A DNA stretch of 64,000 nucleotides from positions 2,438,001 to 2,502,000 of the forward strand of contig NZ_CP074436.1 of the NCBI RefSeq assembly GCF_016858305.2, read 5' to 3'. The DNA comes from Polaribacter sp. Q13 (GTDB lineage Bacteria; Bacteroidota; Bacteroidia; Flavobacteriales; Flavobacteriaceae). Positions 29,108 to 38,615 of this stretch are shown here, in pieces. Every line of letters begins with the position of its first letter. Positions within the stretch are counted from its first letter, which is position 1. The position numbers were made by a program, and so were the translations under genes. The notes under the pieces are model-generated. The model was not told the DNA's origin, searched no databases, and saw only the letters and a list, made by a program, of their open reading frames with translations.

Positions 29108-29365
29108 TTATTTATACTTTATTTTCATGAGTAACAAATATAAAGTTAAGGATGCCGTAATTATATTGGCTAAAATGATAGATAAACTGTTTATGTAAAT
29201 ACCATAAATTAACCATAAAATTACTCCCGTAAAAAAAATGATATACATGGACAAAGAAAGTCCGGAAGTATCTTTAGTTTTATATGTTTTAAAAACTTGT
29301 GGCAAAAATGATGTTGTTGTAAAAACTGCTGCCACTAAACCAATAATCTCATGAAAATCAATCAT
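29108..29365 (-). CDS. SemiSWEET-type sugar transporter
   Basis: 85 residues with three membrane helices (about 5-22, 38-56, 62-80). The PQ-loop signature LPQVFKTYKTKDTSGLSL after helix 1 marks the MtN3/SWEET superfamily. SemiSWEETs dimerise to form a sugar uniporter in the inner membrane. The substrate cannot be told. It is a single-gene unit with its own terminator and an unusual long hairpin just upstream of its start. Confidence 0.9.
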   Translation of the reverse strand: MIDFHEIIGLVAAVFTTTSFLPQVFKTYKTKDTSGLSLSMYIIFFTGVILWLIYGIYINSLSIILANIITASLTLYLLLMKIKYK

Positions 29366-29384
29366 TTTTTTTGTTTTACTTAAA

Positions 29385-29427
29385 TAGATTCTTAATTCTT
29401 TCTTAGTTAAGAAAAATTAAGAATCTA
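29385..29427. promoter_or_regulatory. 43-nt near-perfect palindrome upstream of the SemiSWEET gene
   Basis: Arms TAGATTCTTAATT and TTTCTTA pair with TAAGAAA and AATTAAGAATCTA: 20 bp with one bulged C and a two-base centre. It ends 19 bp before the ATG on the minus strand. It could be an operator, a leader hairpin, or a distant leuS terminator; no T run follows directly. Confidence 0.55.
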
Positions 29428-29446
29428 TAAAAAACTTATATCTAAT

Positions 29447-29490
29447 CAGATTTCTCAATCACCTAAAAAGGCTCATTTCGAAATGACACT
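29447..29490. repeat. Partial copy of the palindromic intergenic repeat
   Basis: CAGATTTCTC...AAAAAGGCTCATTTCGAAATGACA matches one arm pair of the units at 25164-25669 in reverse orientation. It lies between leuS and the SemiSWEET gene. Confidence 0.6.
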
Positions 29491-29554
29491 TATTATTTTC
29501 ATTCTTAATCCCCAAAGAAACCACAAACAAGCGAATACCTAGAAAGGCTGCCCT

Positions 29555-32500
29555 TTAGATAACTATGTTTATAATTTTACCAGGAACAATAATTACTTTT
29601 TTAGGTGCTTTACCATCTAATTGAGCAATTGTTTTCTCGTTTTCCATTACTATTTTTTCTATTTCTTCTTTTGATAAATCTAAAGGAAGTTCTAACGTAA
29701 AACGCATTTTTCCGTTAAAAGAAATCGGATAGTTTTTAGCGCTTTCTACTAAATGACTTGCTTCAAAAACAGGAAAATCTGCTGTAGAAATAGATTCTTT
29801 ATTTCCTAATAAACTCCATAATTCTTCTGCAATGTGAGGTGCATAAGGAGAAACTAGAATTACTAAAGGTTCTAAAATTGCACGTTTGTTACATTTTAAA
29901 GCAGTTAATTCATTTACAGCAATCATAAAGGTAGAAACAGATGTATTAAAAGAGAAATTCTCGATATCGTCTTCTACTTTTTTAATGGTTTTATGTAATG
30001 TTTTTAACTCGTCTTTTGTTGGAGCGGCATCAGAAACTTCAAAATTATCTCCGTTAAAATACAGTTTCCATAATTTCTTTAAGAAAGATGAAACTCCAGA
30101 AATACCAGAAGTTTTCCAAGGTTTTGCTTGTTCTAAAGGGCCTAAAAACATTTCGAATAAACGTAAACTATCTGCTCCATATTCTTCGCAAATAGCATCT
30201 GGGTTTACCACATTGTATTTAGACTTAGACATTTTTTCTACTTCACGTCCTACTTTATAAGCTCCGTCTTCTAAAACAAACTCAGCATTTTTATAATCAG
30301 CATTTAAAGCATGATTTTTAAAACCATCCACATCTAACTCATCAGATGCATTTACTAAAGAAACGTCTGCATGTAAAGCCGTTTTAGTAATCATTACCAA
30401 ATCTGCAAAATTAGGATCTAAAAACTTATTATCTAATAAGTGATTTTTAACAACCGTTTCAAATTCATCATCAGAATTAAATGCATTTTTAGATACAAAT
30501 ACAGTTGGTATTTTCTCTAAAACATCATCCATAGATTTTTCATCAGAACAACCACAACCATTCTTTACAAAAGCTGTTGCTTTGTAAACAAAAGCAGAAG
30601 TTCCTAAAATCATTCCTTGATTAATCAGTTTTTTAGCAAACTCATCTACAGGAACAATTCCTTTATCGAACAAGAATTTTTGCCAAAAACGAGCGTATAA
30701 TAAATGCCCTGTTGCATGTTCAGAACCTCCAATATATAAATCTACTTCTTTCCAGTAATCTAAGTTTTCCTTGCTTGCAAACTCATTAGAGTTAGTAGCA
30801 TCCATGTATCTGTTAAAATACCAAGAACTACCTGCCCACCCAGGCATTGTATTTAATTCTAAAGGATAAACAGTTTTGTTTTTTAACTTATCATTAGAAA
30901 CAACTTTCTTTCCACGAGAATCCCAAGCCCATTCTGTTGCATTCCCTAAAGGTGGTTTTCCATCTTCAGTTGGCAAGTATTTTTCTACTTCTGGCAATAC
31001 GATTGGCAAATGTTCTGCGTCAATCATTTGCGGCATTCCGTCTTTGTAATATACTGGGAAAGGTTCTCCCCAATAACGTTGTCTACTAAAAACAGCGTCT
31101 CTTAATCTATAGTTTATTTTTCCGTAACCAAAGCCACGTTTTTCCATTTCGAAAATGGCTAATTTTAATGCTTTTTTATATTTTAATCCTGATAAAAAAT
31201 CTGAATTTGCAATCTTTGTTCCGTCTTTTCCGGTATGTGCTTCTTCAGAAATATCTACACCTTCAAAAATATTAGGAATCGGAATTCCGAAATGTTTTGC
31301 AAAATCGTAATCACGCTGATCTCCACAAGGCACAGCCATAACTGCTCCTGTTCCATAATTGGCTAACACATAATCTCCAATCCAAATTTGAACCTTTTCA
31401 CCAGAAAAAGGATGAATTGCATACGCACCTGTAAAAGCACCAGAAATGGTTTTTACATCTGCCATTCTATCACGTTCACTACGTTTTGCTGTAGCGGTAA
31501 TGTATGCTTCAACTTCTGCTTTTTGAGCATCTGTTGTAATTTTAGAAACTAACTCATGTTCTGGAGCCAATGTCATAAAACTTACTCCATAAATAGTATC
31601 TGGACGTGTTGTAAAGACATCAATTTTGTAAGATTTCTCGTCTTTTACAATTACTTCTGTTTCTACTGATTTTTCAATCTTTTTTGGAAACTGAATTGCT
31701 GTATTAATTGCAGCAACAACTTTTAATACATTTTCAACTACTTCTTCGTTTTTAAAACGAACAACATTAAAACTTTCATTGTTAAAAAATGCTGTTCTTG
31801 CTTCTTCATCTTCTTTACCAGAAAATTCAACAATTAAGTTTTTAGCTAAACAAACATAATCTACCAAAAAGGTACCAATTGTATATTTTTTTCTGAATTT
31901 TGAAGCTCCTTTTTTATTTTTTAATTCATTCCAAAGCGTTGTTTCTGCTTTCGATAAATTTTGTCTTAATTCTTTTAATGCTTCTAATTCTTTGTAAGAT
32001 AATTTTACTTCAGAAGATGTATTTTTAGCACCATTATCAACATTAAAAGTAACCATTGCTCCTTGAGATCTTCCAATCCAATTGGTTTGAGAGTCTTTTA
32101 AAGGTTGTGGCCAATCAATTTTTTCTAATCCGTCTAAAAGACGTTGTGCATATGCAGAAATACGCATAGACCATTGTGTCATCTTTTTACGAACAACAGG
32201 ATGGCTTCCTCTTTCTGATACTCCGTTTACAATTTCGTCATTTGCTAAAACGGTTCCTAAAGCAGGACACCAATTTACTTCTGTATCAGACAAAAATGTT
32301 AAACGGTATTGTAATAAAATTTCTTCTTGTTCTACTTTTGTAAATACTTTCCATTCATCCGCAGAAAAAGTTTTAATTTCTTCATCACAAACTGCGTTTA
32401 CAGTTCCATTTCCTTCTTTTTTAAAGATTTTTTCTAAAGTAGAAATATCTTCTGCTTTGTCTGAATCTTTATTGTACCAAGAATTAAACAATTGAATAAA

Positions 32501-32914
32501 AATCCACTGAGTCCATTTATAATATTCCGGACTAGAAGTTCTCACTTCTCTGCTCCAATCGAAAGAAAAACCAATAGTATCTAATTGTCTTCTATACGTT
32601 GCAACGTTTTCTTCTGTAGTTTTTGCAGGATGTTGTCCTGTTTGAATTGCATATTGTTCTGCTGGCAAACCAAAAGAATCATATCCTTGTGGATGCAATA
32701 CATTAAAACCTTTATGACGTTTGTAACGCGCATAAATGTCACTAGCGATATATCCTAAAGGATGCCCAACGTGTAAACCTGCTCCGGATGGATAAGGAAA
32801 CATATCTAACACATAATATTTAGGTTTCTCCGATTCATTACTGGCTTTAAAAGTTTGGTTTTCTGCCCAAAATTTTTGCCATTTCTTTTCTATATCTAAG
32901 TGATTATATTGCAT
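29555..32914 (-). CDS. leuS: Leucyl-tRNA synthetase with inserted DUF559 domain
   Basis: 1119 residues, clearly longer than usual bacterial LeuRS. Class I signatures: YPSGAGLHVGHPLGY (about 41-55) and KMSKS (about 894-898). The CP1 editing domain begins NWIGRSQGAMVTF (about 278-290) but is interrupted before its TTRPDT motif (about 435-440) by about 100 residues resembling DUF559. The tRNA-binding C-terminus is present to the end. The frame is open throughout and all synthetase motifs are kept, so the enzyme is presumably active. The ATG at 32914 (MQYNHLDIEKKWQKFW) is the family start. Confidence 0.95.
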   Translation of the reverse strand: MQYNHLDIEKKWQKFWAENQTFKASNESEKPKYYVLDMFPYPSGAGLHVGHPLGYIASDIYARYKRHKGFNVLHPQGYDSFGLPAEQYAIQTGQHPAKTTEENVATYRRQLDTIGFSFDWSREVRTSSPEYYKWTQWIFIQLFNSWYNKDSDKAEDISTLEKIFKKEGNGTVNAVCDEEIKTFSADEWKVFTKVEQEEILLQYRLTFLSDTEVNWCPALGTVLANDEIVNGVSERGSHPVVRKKMTQWSMRISAYAQRLLDGLEKIDWPQPLKDSQTNWIGRSQGAMVTFNVDNGAKNTSSEVKLSYKELEALKELRQNLSKAETTLWNELKNKKGASKFRKKYTIGTFLVDYVCLAKNLIVEFSGKEDEEARTAFFNNESFNVVRFKNEEVVENVLKVVAAINTAIQFPKKIEKSVETEVIVKDEKSYKIDVFTTRPDTIYGVSFMTLAPEHELVSKITTDAQKAEVEAYITATAKRSERDRMADVKTISGAFTGAYAIHPFSGEKVQIWIGDYVLANYGTGAVMAVPCGDQRDYDFAKHFGIPIPNIFEGVDISEEAHTGKDGTKIANSDFLSGLKYKKALKLAIFEMEKRGFGYGKINYRLRDAVFSRQRYWGEPFPVYYKDGMPQMIDAEHLPIVLPEVEKYLPTEDGKPPLGNATEWAWDSRGKKVVSNDKLKNKTVYPLELNTMPGWAGSSWYFNRYMDATNSNEFASKENLDYWKEVDLYIGGSEHATGHLLYARFWQKFLFDKGIVPVDEFAKKLINQGMILGTSAFVYKATAFVKNGCGCSDEKSMDDVLEKIPTVFVSKNAFNSDDEFETVVKNHLLDNKFLDPNFADLVMITKTALHADVSLVNASDELDVDGFKNHALNADYKNAEFVLEDGAYKVGREVEKMSKSKYNVVNPDAICEEYGADSLRLFEMFLGPLEQAKPWKTSGISGVSSFLKKLWKLYFNGDNFEVSDAAPTKDELKTLHKTIKKVEDDIENFSFNTSVSTFMIAVNELTALKCNKRAILEPLVILVSPYAPHIAEELWSLLGNKESISTADFPVFEASHLVESAKNYPISFNGKMRFTLELPLDLSKEEIEKIVMENEKTIAQLDGKAPKKVIIVPGKIINIVI
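31694..31990 (-). other. DUF559 (Vsr-like PD-(D/E)XK fold) domain embedded in leuS
   Basis: LeuS residues about 309-407. Diagnostic order: LSKAETTLWNELKN, KFRKKYTIG, LVDYVCLAKNLIVEFSG, EARTAFFN, FNVVRFKNEEV. The usual DGGQH segment reads FSGKED, so the His/Gln-type catalytic position appears lost while the first Asp and the Glu remain. It is inserted between the first strand of the editing domain and the TTRPDT motif. Confidence 0.82.
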
Positions 32915-32936
32915 TCTAATTTCTTTATTTAAGCTG

Positions 32937-32964
32937 CAAATTTACGTTTATTCTTTGTAAGCAA
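32937..32964 (-). promoter_or_regulatory. leuS promoter
   Basis: Minus-strand TTG (32964-32962), 17 nt, then TAAATTTG (32944-32937). Good -7 element with a near-consensus -33, 22 bp before the ATG. Confidence 0.55.
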
Positions 32965-32997
32965 GAAATTCATTTCTTTAAATTAAATGACATAAAA

Positions 32998-33025
32998 AAA
33001 CCGTCTAAATTTCTTTAGACGGTTT
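32998..33025 (-). terminator. DUF2911 gene terminator
   Basis: Perfect 12-bp stem AAACCGTCTAAA / TTTAGACGGTTT, loop TTTC, followed by a T run on the minus strand, 20 bp past the stop. Confidence 0.85.
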
Positions 33026-33045
33026 CAATTATTTCTTAAATAAAA

Positions 33046-33579
33046 TTATTTAATAGAAACAGAAACTATGGTGTTAGCCCATCCCATTTTTAAGGTCATA
33101 TCATCTGCAAACATCATAGAAAATGCTTCGATGTTTTTATCTGATGTAGATACCGTACCTGGTACTCTAACAACATCTTGGTCTTCTTTATAAAAATAAG
33201 ATCCCCAAACATTTTTTGCTGTACTTAAAATTACAACCCAGTCTCCTTCTGCTTTAGGAATAGTAAATAACGTGTAAGTTCCTGCTTTTACTTCCTTACC
33301 ACCAAAAACAACATCTTTGTAGAAAGTAATTTCTGCAGCTTCATTTGCGCCAGTTCTCCAAACTTTATCTACAGGAGCTAATTTACTTAATTCTCTTCCT
33401 TTTAACTGTGGTCTTCCGTAAGTTACTTTTACAACTTTATCTGAAATTTTATAACTACTTGGGTATGCAGCACCATCCATTGGGCTTTTATCTAAACCTT
33501 TAAATTCTTGCGCATTTATTCCTGTTGAACTAATTAATGTAATTGCAAAAATTGCAATTGATAAAATAGATTTTTTCAT
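33046..33579 (-). CDS. DUF2911 domain secreted protein
   Basis: 177 residues: a signal peptide (about 1-23, ending NAQ) and one DUF2911 domain (VKVTYGRPQLKGRELSKLAPVDKVWRTGANEAAEITFYKDV, KAGTYTLFTIP, WVVILS). The family is common in Bacteroidota and its function is not established. It is exported to the periplasm or beyond. It is a single-gene unit with its own terminator; no promoter motif was found in the 130 bp upstream. Confidence 0.9.
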   Translation of the reverse strand: MKKSILSIAIFAITLISSTGINAQEFKGLDKSPMDGAAYPSSYKISDKVVKVTYGRPQLKGRELSKLAPVDKVWRTGANEAAEITFYKDVVFGGKEVKAGTYTLFTIPKAEGDWVVILSTAKNVWGSYFYKEDQDVVRVPGTVSTSDKNIEAFSMMFADDMTLKMGWANTIVSVSIK

Positions 33580-33708
33580 GGTTTGTTATATTTATTTATA
33601 ATATTAATACTCAAGTCTTCTTAAAAATGAAAACCTTACAAAATTTTTTACAATTTTAGAATTTAATTTAAGTCTTCTAATATACTCTAAAAATTGGGCA
33701 TAAAAAAA

Positions 33709-33738
33709 ATCGAGATTTCAGTATACTGAAATCTCGAT
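33709..33738 (-). terminator. rimP-nusA-infB operon terminator
   Basis: Perfect 30-nt palindrome (15-bp arms, ATCGAGATTTCAGTA and complement) followed by eight T on the minus strand, 23 bp past infB. Confidence 0.88.
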
Positions 33739-33761
33739 CTTATATCTAAGTTTTGAAATTA

Positions 33762-36650
33762 TTATTTCAATTTCTTCTTAACTGCTACTTCTTTGTAAGC
33801 TTCAATTACATCTCCTTCTTCGATATCATTGTAGTTTTTAATTTGAATACCACAATCGAAACCTTTTGTAACTTCTCTAACATCATCTTTAAAACGTTTT
33901 AACGCTGTTAAAGTTCCGTCGTGCACTACAATTCCGTCTCTAATAATTCTAATTTGAGAATCTCTCTGAATCTTACCAGACATTACCATACAACCTGCAA
34001 TGTTACCAACTTTAGATATTTTATAGATTTCTCTAATTTCTACATTACCAGTAACCTCTTCTTTCATTTCCGGAGATAACATTCCTTCCATGGCATCTTT
34101 TAAGTCGTTGATAGCTGCATAAATAATAGAATATGTTCTAATATCTACTTCTTCTCTATCTGCTACCACTCTAGCATTTCCTTGCGGACGAACATTAAAC
34201 CCAACAATAATTGCGTCTGATGCTGATGCTAATAACACATCACTTTCTGTAATGGCTCCAACACCTTTATGTAAAATATTTACTTGAATTTCTTCAGTAG
34301 ATAATTTTTGGAAAGAATCTGTTAATGCTTCTACAGAACCATCTACATCTCCTTTTAAGATTATGTTTAATTCTTTAAAGTCTCCTAACGCAATTCTACG
34401 TCCAATTTCATCTAAGGTTAATGTTTTCTGAGTTCTTACAGATTGCTCTCGTTGTAATTGAGAACGTTTAGAGGCAATTTGTTTTGCTTCTCTTTCATCA
34501 TCAAATACTACAAACTTGTCTCCAGCTTGTGGCGCTCCGTCTAAACCTAAAATAGATACTGGTGTAGATGGACCTGCAACTTTTAAATTAGTTCCTTTGT
34601 CATCAAACATTGCTCTTACTTTACCACTGTGTTTCCCTGCTAACAAGTAATCTCCAATTTTTAAAGTTCCGGCTTGTACTAATACCGTAGAAACATATCC
34701 TCTACCTTTATCTAATAATGCTTCCACTACTGCACCAACTGCATTTTTATTAGGATTAGCTTTCAATTCTAAAATTTCCGCTTCTAATAAAACTTTCTCT
34801 AATAATTCTGGAACACCTGTTCCAAGTTTTGCTGAGATATCTTGAGATTGTATGTTACCACCCCATTCTTCTATCAACAAATTCATTTGAGATAACTGCG
34901 TTTTTACATTATCTGGATTCGCATTTGGTTTATCAATCTTATTGATTGCAAATATAATTGGCACTCCTGCAGCTTGCGCATGAGAAATTGCTTCTTTAGT
35001 TTGCGGCATCACATCATCATCTGCCGCAACTACAATAATAACTAAATCCGTTACTTGAGCTCCACGTGCACGCATCGCTGTAAACGCCTCGTGACCTGGT
35101 GTATCTAAAAATGCTATTTTTTGATCTCCAACTTTTACAGAGTACGCACCAATATGCTGTGTAATTCCTCCGCTTTCGCCTTCAATAACATTTGCTTTTC
35201 TAATATAATCTAAAAGTGATGTTTTACCATGATCTACGTGACCCATTACCGTAATAATTGGTGCACGACTTTCTAAATCTTCTGGTTTATCTACTACTTC
35301 TTCTATAGATTCTTCTACTTCTGCACCTACAAATTCTACTTTATGGTTAAATTCTTCAGCAACAATAACTAATGTTTCTGCGTCTAAACGCTGATTCATT
35401 GTTACCATCATTCCTAAAGACATACATGCAGAAATAATATTTGTTACCGGAACCTCCATCATTGTAGCAACTTCACTTACCGTAACAAATTCTGTTACTT
35501 TTAAGATTTTGTTGTCTAATGCTTGAGCTTCTAACTCAGCATCTGAATGTTCTCTATGGGCATCTCTTTTATTTCTACGGTATTTTGCACCTTTTCCTCT
35601 AGAAGATTTCCCTTGCAGTTTCTCAAGTGTTTCTCTTACTTGTTTTTGAATTTCTGCTTCAGTTGGTTCTTCTTTCTTAACTGCTGCTGGTCTTGCTGCA
35701 CCTCGTCCACCTCTATTAAAAGGAGGTCTAGTACCTGTTCTAGCACCACCTCTATTACCTTGACCTGGTCTACTAGGTCTTGCCGTAGCAGAACCTGGCG
35801 CTCCTGCTTTAGTTACAATACGCTTACGTTTCTTTTTGTCTGCGTTTGCATCTTTTTTAACTTCAGGTTTCTTTTTCTTAGGTCTTTCAAATTGTTTTAA
35901 ATCAATTTTCTTACCTGTAAAATTAGGGCCGTCTAATTTCTTATACTGAGTTTTGATAGCTTCTGCATTCTCTGCAGTAACTTCTTCTGCCTTTTCTTCT
36001 GTTTTAGAAACGTCTTTTTTCCCTTTTGGTTTTTCACCAACTTTAGAAACTTCTTTTTCTATTTCAGAAACTGTTTTTTTAACCTCTGGTTTTACCACTT
36101 TTGGTGTTTCAACAACAGGAGTTTCATCAACAGGTTTTTCTTCCACCTTTGGTGCTTCAGCTTTCGCTTCTACAACTGGGGTTTCTGCTACTTTAGGTTC
36201 TTCAGCTTTAGGTTCTGTAACAACCTCTTTGGGCGCTACTTTTACCTTTTCGACTTTTTCTGAAGGTTTTTTACCAATATTATCAATATCGATTTTACCT
36301 ACAGTTTTAAGTTCTAATTTATCTGCCTTGGCTTTTAAAACCACTTCCTTCTTAGCTTCTTCCTTTTTAGTTTCTTCCGCTTTTTTCTTCTCTAACTTAG
36401 CTTCATGTTCTAAACGAATAGCTTCTTTCTCCTTACGTTTTTCTTCTCCAACTTCTTTAGATGCAGCTTTCTTATTTGCATCTTTTTCAAAGCCATCAAG
36501 TAAAACCTGATAGACGTCACCCGTAATTTTAGTGGTTGGTCTCGATTCAATTTCGTGACCCTTACCTGCTAAATATTCGACTGCTCTATCAAGAGAAATG
36601 TTTAATTCTCTTAAAACTTTATTAAGCCTCATTGTTTTGCCTACAGACAT
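33762..36650 (-). CDS. infB: Translation initiation factor IF-2
   Basis: 962 residues. Brings initiator tRNA to the 30S subunit and promotes subunit joining. An N-terminal IF2_N fold ([29 protein letters not shown]) is followed by a long Lys/Glu/Pro/Val-rich linker (about 60-290) and an RG-rich stretch (about 290-330). The G domain has GHVDHGKTS (about 466-474), DTPGHEAF and NKID, with domains II-IV to the end. The repetitive linker makes long spurious antisense frames. Last gene of the rimP-nusA-infB operon, 60 bp after nusA. Confidence 0.97.
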   Translation of the reverse strand: MSVGKTMRLNKVLRELNISLDRAVEYLAGKGHEIESRPTTKITGDVYQVLLDGFEKDANKKAASKEVGEEKRKEKEAIRLEHEAKLEKKKAEETKKEEAKKEVVLKAKADKLELKTVGKIDIDNIGKKPSEKVEKVKVAPKEVVTEPKAEEPKVAETPVVEAKAEAPKVEEKPVDETPVVETPKVVKPEVKKTVSEIEKEVSKVGEKPKGKKDVSKTEEKAEEVTAENAEAIKTQYKKLDGPNFTGKKIDLKQFERPKKKKPEVKKDANADKKKRKRIVTKAGAPGSATARPSRPGQGNRGGARTGTRPPFNRGGRGAARPAAVKKEEPTEAEIQKQVRETLEKLQGKSSRGKGAKYRRNKRDAHREHSDAELEAQALDNKILKVTEFVTVSEVATMMEVPVTNIISACMSLGMMVTMNQRLDAETLVIVAEEFNHKVEFVGAEVEESIEEVVDKPEDLESRAPIITVMGHVDHGKTSLLDYIRKANVIEGESGGITQHIGAYSVKVGDQKIAFLDTPGHEAFTAMRARGAQVTDLVIIVVAADDDVMPQTKEAISHAQAAGVPIIFAINKIDKPNANPDNVKTQLSQMNLLIEEWGGNIQSQDISAKLGTGVPELLEKVLLEAEILELKANPNKNAVGAVVEALLDKGRGYVSTVLVQAGTLKIGDYLLAGKHSGKVRAMFDDKGTNLKVAGPSTPVSILGLDGAPQAGDKFVVFDDEREAKQIASKRSQLQREQSVRTQKTLTLDEIGRRIALGDFKELNIILKGDVDGSVEALTDSFQKLSTEEIQVNILHKGVGAITESDVLLASASDAIIVGFNVRPQGNARVVADREEVDIRTYSIIYAAINDLKDAMEGMLSPEMKEEVTGNVEIREIYKISKVGNIAGCMVMSGKIQRDSQIRIIRDGIVVHDGTLTALKRFKDDVREVTKGFDCGIQIKNYNDIEEGDVIEAYKEVAVKKKLK

Positions 36651-36710
36651 ATATTCTTTTTAACTTTATACTTGTAAAAATATACTTTTTACGTTACTTC
36701 TATACTATAC

Positions 36711-37967
36711 TTAGTCCTCAAATTCTTCTTTCAAGATTCTTTGAACGTCCATAATTGTTTCTTCTTCTAAATCGGTTCTTTTTACCAACTCTGCAACACT
36801 AGTTTCTAGTACGCTTCTTGCAGTATCTAAACCAATCTTTTTGAATTCTACAATAACCCAATCTTCAATTTCATCTCCAAATTCTGTTAACTCTACGTCT
36901 TCTTCTTCTAGACCTTCTCTCTTAACGTCTATTTCGTAACCTGTTAACTCACTTGCTAAACGAATATTTACACCACCTCTACCAATAGCTTTAGAAACTT
37001 CTTCTGGTTTTAATAAAACGCTTACACGTCCTTTTTTACCGTTTCGTTCTTCTTCAAACATTTCTATTTCCATTGAAGTCACTTTTGCAGGACTTAATGC
37101 TCTTGAAATAAATAACTGTTCGTTTTTGGTATAGTTAATAACATCTATATTCTCGTTCCCTAATTCACGTACAATACCATGAATTCTTGAACCTTTAACA
37201 CCAACACAAGCTCCAACAGGGTCTATTCTATCATCATAAGAATCTACCGCTACTTTTGCTTTTTCTCCTGGTATTCTTGCAACTCCTTCAACTGTAATTA
37301 AACCGTCAAACACTTCTGGAATTTCTTGTTCAAACAATTTATTTAAGAAAACAGGCGATGTTCTAGATAAGATAATCGCTGGTTTATTTCCTCTTAATTC
37401 TACTGTTTTAATAATTCCTTTTACAGAATCTCCTTTTCTAAAGAAATCTGAACGAATTTGCTCACTTTTTGGTAATACAATTTCATTACCATCATCATCT
37501 AACAAAATAATTGCATTGTGGCGAATGTGATGCACTTCTGCCGTATATAATTCGCCTTCTAATTCTTTAAATTGTTTAAAGATGTTTGTACTATCGTGTT
37601 CGTAAATTTTAGAAATTAAGTTCTGACGTAATGCTAAAATAGCTCTTCTTCCTAAATCTATCAACTTCACTTCTTCAGATACATCTTCACCAATTTCAAA
37701 ATCTGGCTCAATTAATCTTGCTTCCGCTAATTCAATTTCTTCATTATCATCTTCAGAAAAACCATCTGCAACAACAACTCTATTTCTCCAAATTTCTAAA
37801 TCTCCTTTATCTGGATTAATAATAATATCAAAATTATCATCTGAACCAAATTTACGTTTTAAGGCAGCTCTAAAAACTTCTTCTAAAATAGACATTAATG
37901 TTACTCTGTCTATACTCTTGTTATCTTTAAATTCTGAAAACGAATCAATTAATGCTATATTCTCCAT
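36711..37967 (-). CDS. nusA: Transcription termination/antitermination factor NusA
   Basis: 418 residues. Binds RNA polymerase and controls pausing, termination and antitermination. N-terminal polymerase-binding domain (about 1-130), S1 domain (GELYTAEVHHIRHNAIILLDDDGNEIVLPKSEQI), KH1 (RIDPVGACVGVKGSRIHGIVRELGNENIDVI) and KH2 (KAIGRGGVNIRLASELTGYEIDV), and a short acidic tail; the proteobacterial C-terminal repeats are absent, as normal here. Eleven bp after rimP. Confidence 0.97.
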   Translation of the reverse strand: MENIALIDSFSEFKDNKSIDRVTLMSILEEVFRAALKRKFGSDDNFDIIINPDKGDLEIWRNRVVVADGFSEDDNEEIELAEARLIEPDFEIGEDVSEEVKLIDLGRRAILALRQNLISKIYEHDSTNIFKQFKELEGELYTAEVHHIRHNAIILLDDDGNEIVLPKSEQIRSDFFRKGDSVKGIIKTVELRGNKPAIILSRTSPVFLNKLFEQEIPEVFDGLITVEGVARIPGEKAKVAVDSYDDRIDPVGACVGVKGSRIHGIVRELGNENIDVINYTKNEQLFISRALSPAKVTSMEIEMFEEERNGKKGRVSVLLKPEEVSKAIGRGGVNIRLASELTGYEIDVKREGLEEEDVELTEFGDEIEDWVIVEFKKIGLDTARSVLETSVAELVKRTDLEEETIMDVQRILKEEFED

Positions 37968-37978
37968 TACATTTTTGC

Positions 37979-38440
37979 TTAAAATACAATCTTCACTTTT
38001 GCTTCTCTAATATCCTCATAAGCTAAAGTTACTGTTTTTGTTACAGTTACTTTCCCTTTACCTATGGGCTTTGGTTCTCTTGCTTTCCAATTTAAAACAA
38101 TTTTATCTTCATCTGCTTCTACTAAAGTGCCTTCAAATTCTTCTTCTGAAGTTTTTACTTTAAGTATTCTACTAATGTTTTTAATATATTGTCTTTTTAT
38201 TTTTAATGGATGCGATATGTCTGGTGTAGAAACTTCTAAAGAAAAATCTTCTTCTTCTCTATCAAAATTATTATCTACACTTCTACTAATTCTAATGCAT
38301 TCACTTAAAGGAACACCATTATCACCATCTACTGTAACCTGAATTTTGTTGTTTTCTGAGATAGATAAATCAATCAAATATAACGACTCATTAAGTGCCA
38401 GTGCTTCTTCTACTAAATCTTTTACCTTGGTTTGGTCCAT
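37979..38440 (-). CDS. rimP: Ribosome maturation factor RimP
   Basis: 153 residues. 30S assembly factor. N-terminal alpha/beta domain (YLIDLSISENNKIQVTVDGDNGVPLSECIRISRSV, EVSTPDISHPLK region) and C-terminal SH3-like domain (KTSEEEFEGTLVEADEDKIVL). First gene of the conserved rimP-nusA-infB operon. A consensus promoter and a terminator-like hairpin precede it. Confidence 0.95.
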   Translation of the reverse strand: MDQTKVKDLVEEALALNESLYLIDLSISENNKIQVTVDGDNGVPLSECIRISRSVDNNFDREEEDFSLEVSTPDISHPLKIKRQYIKNISRILKVKTSEEEFEGTLVEADEDKIVLNWKAREPKPIGKGKVTVTKTVTLAYEDIREAKVKIVF

Positions 38441-38468
38441 TTTAAATCCTAAAATAAAATATAAAAAG

Positions 38469-38488
38469 AGGGGACTCTTTAGTCCCCT
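38469..38488 (-). terminator. Terminator-like hairpin in the rimP leader (candidate attenuator)
   Basis: Perfect 8-bp GC-rich stem AGGGGACT / AGTCCCCT with a four-base loop. On the minus strand it is followed by CTTTTTATATTTTATTTTAGG. It lies between the promoter (38518-38548) and the rimP ATG at 38440. The neighbour on the other side is divergent, so no upstream transcript needs terminating here. Confidence 0.6.
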
Positions 38489-38517
38489 TCCTTCTCCATT
38501 TATTGTAAATTTCGGTG

Positions 38518-38548
38518 CAAATATACTAAATGTTTGGGATTTACCAAA
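38518..38548 (-). promoter_or_regulatory. Consensus promoter of rimP-nusA-infB
   Basis: Minus-strand TTTG (38548-38545), exactly 19 nt, then TATATTTG (38525-38518): full match to the Bacteroidota -33/-7 consensus. The predicted leader is about 70 nt. Confidence 0.8.
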
Positions 38549-38615
38549 CTAAGTTTAAGTCAATTATTTTTTGTAACTTTATATACAACCATATTAACCT
38601 CTAATTTTTTGAATT

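Noticed and set aside
35953..36510. 185-codon plus-strand frame with Ser/Phe/Thr-rich repetitive protein
   Set aside because: It is the antisense shadow of the Lys/Glu/Val-rich linker of infB; nothing supports expression.
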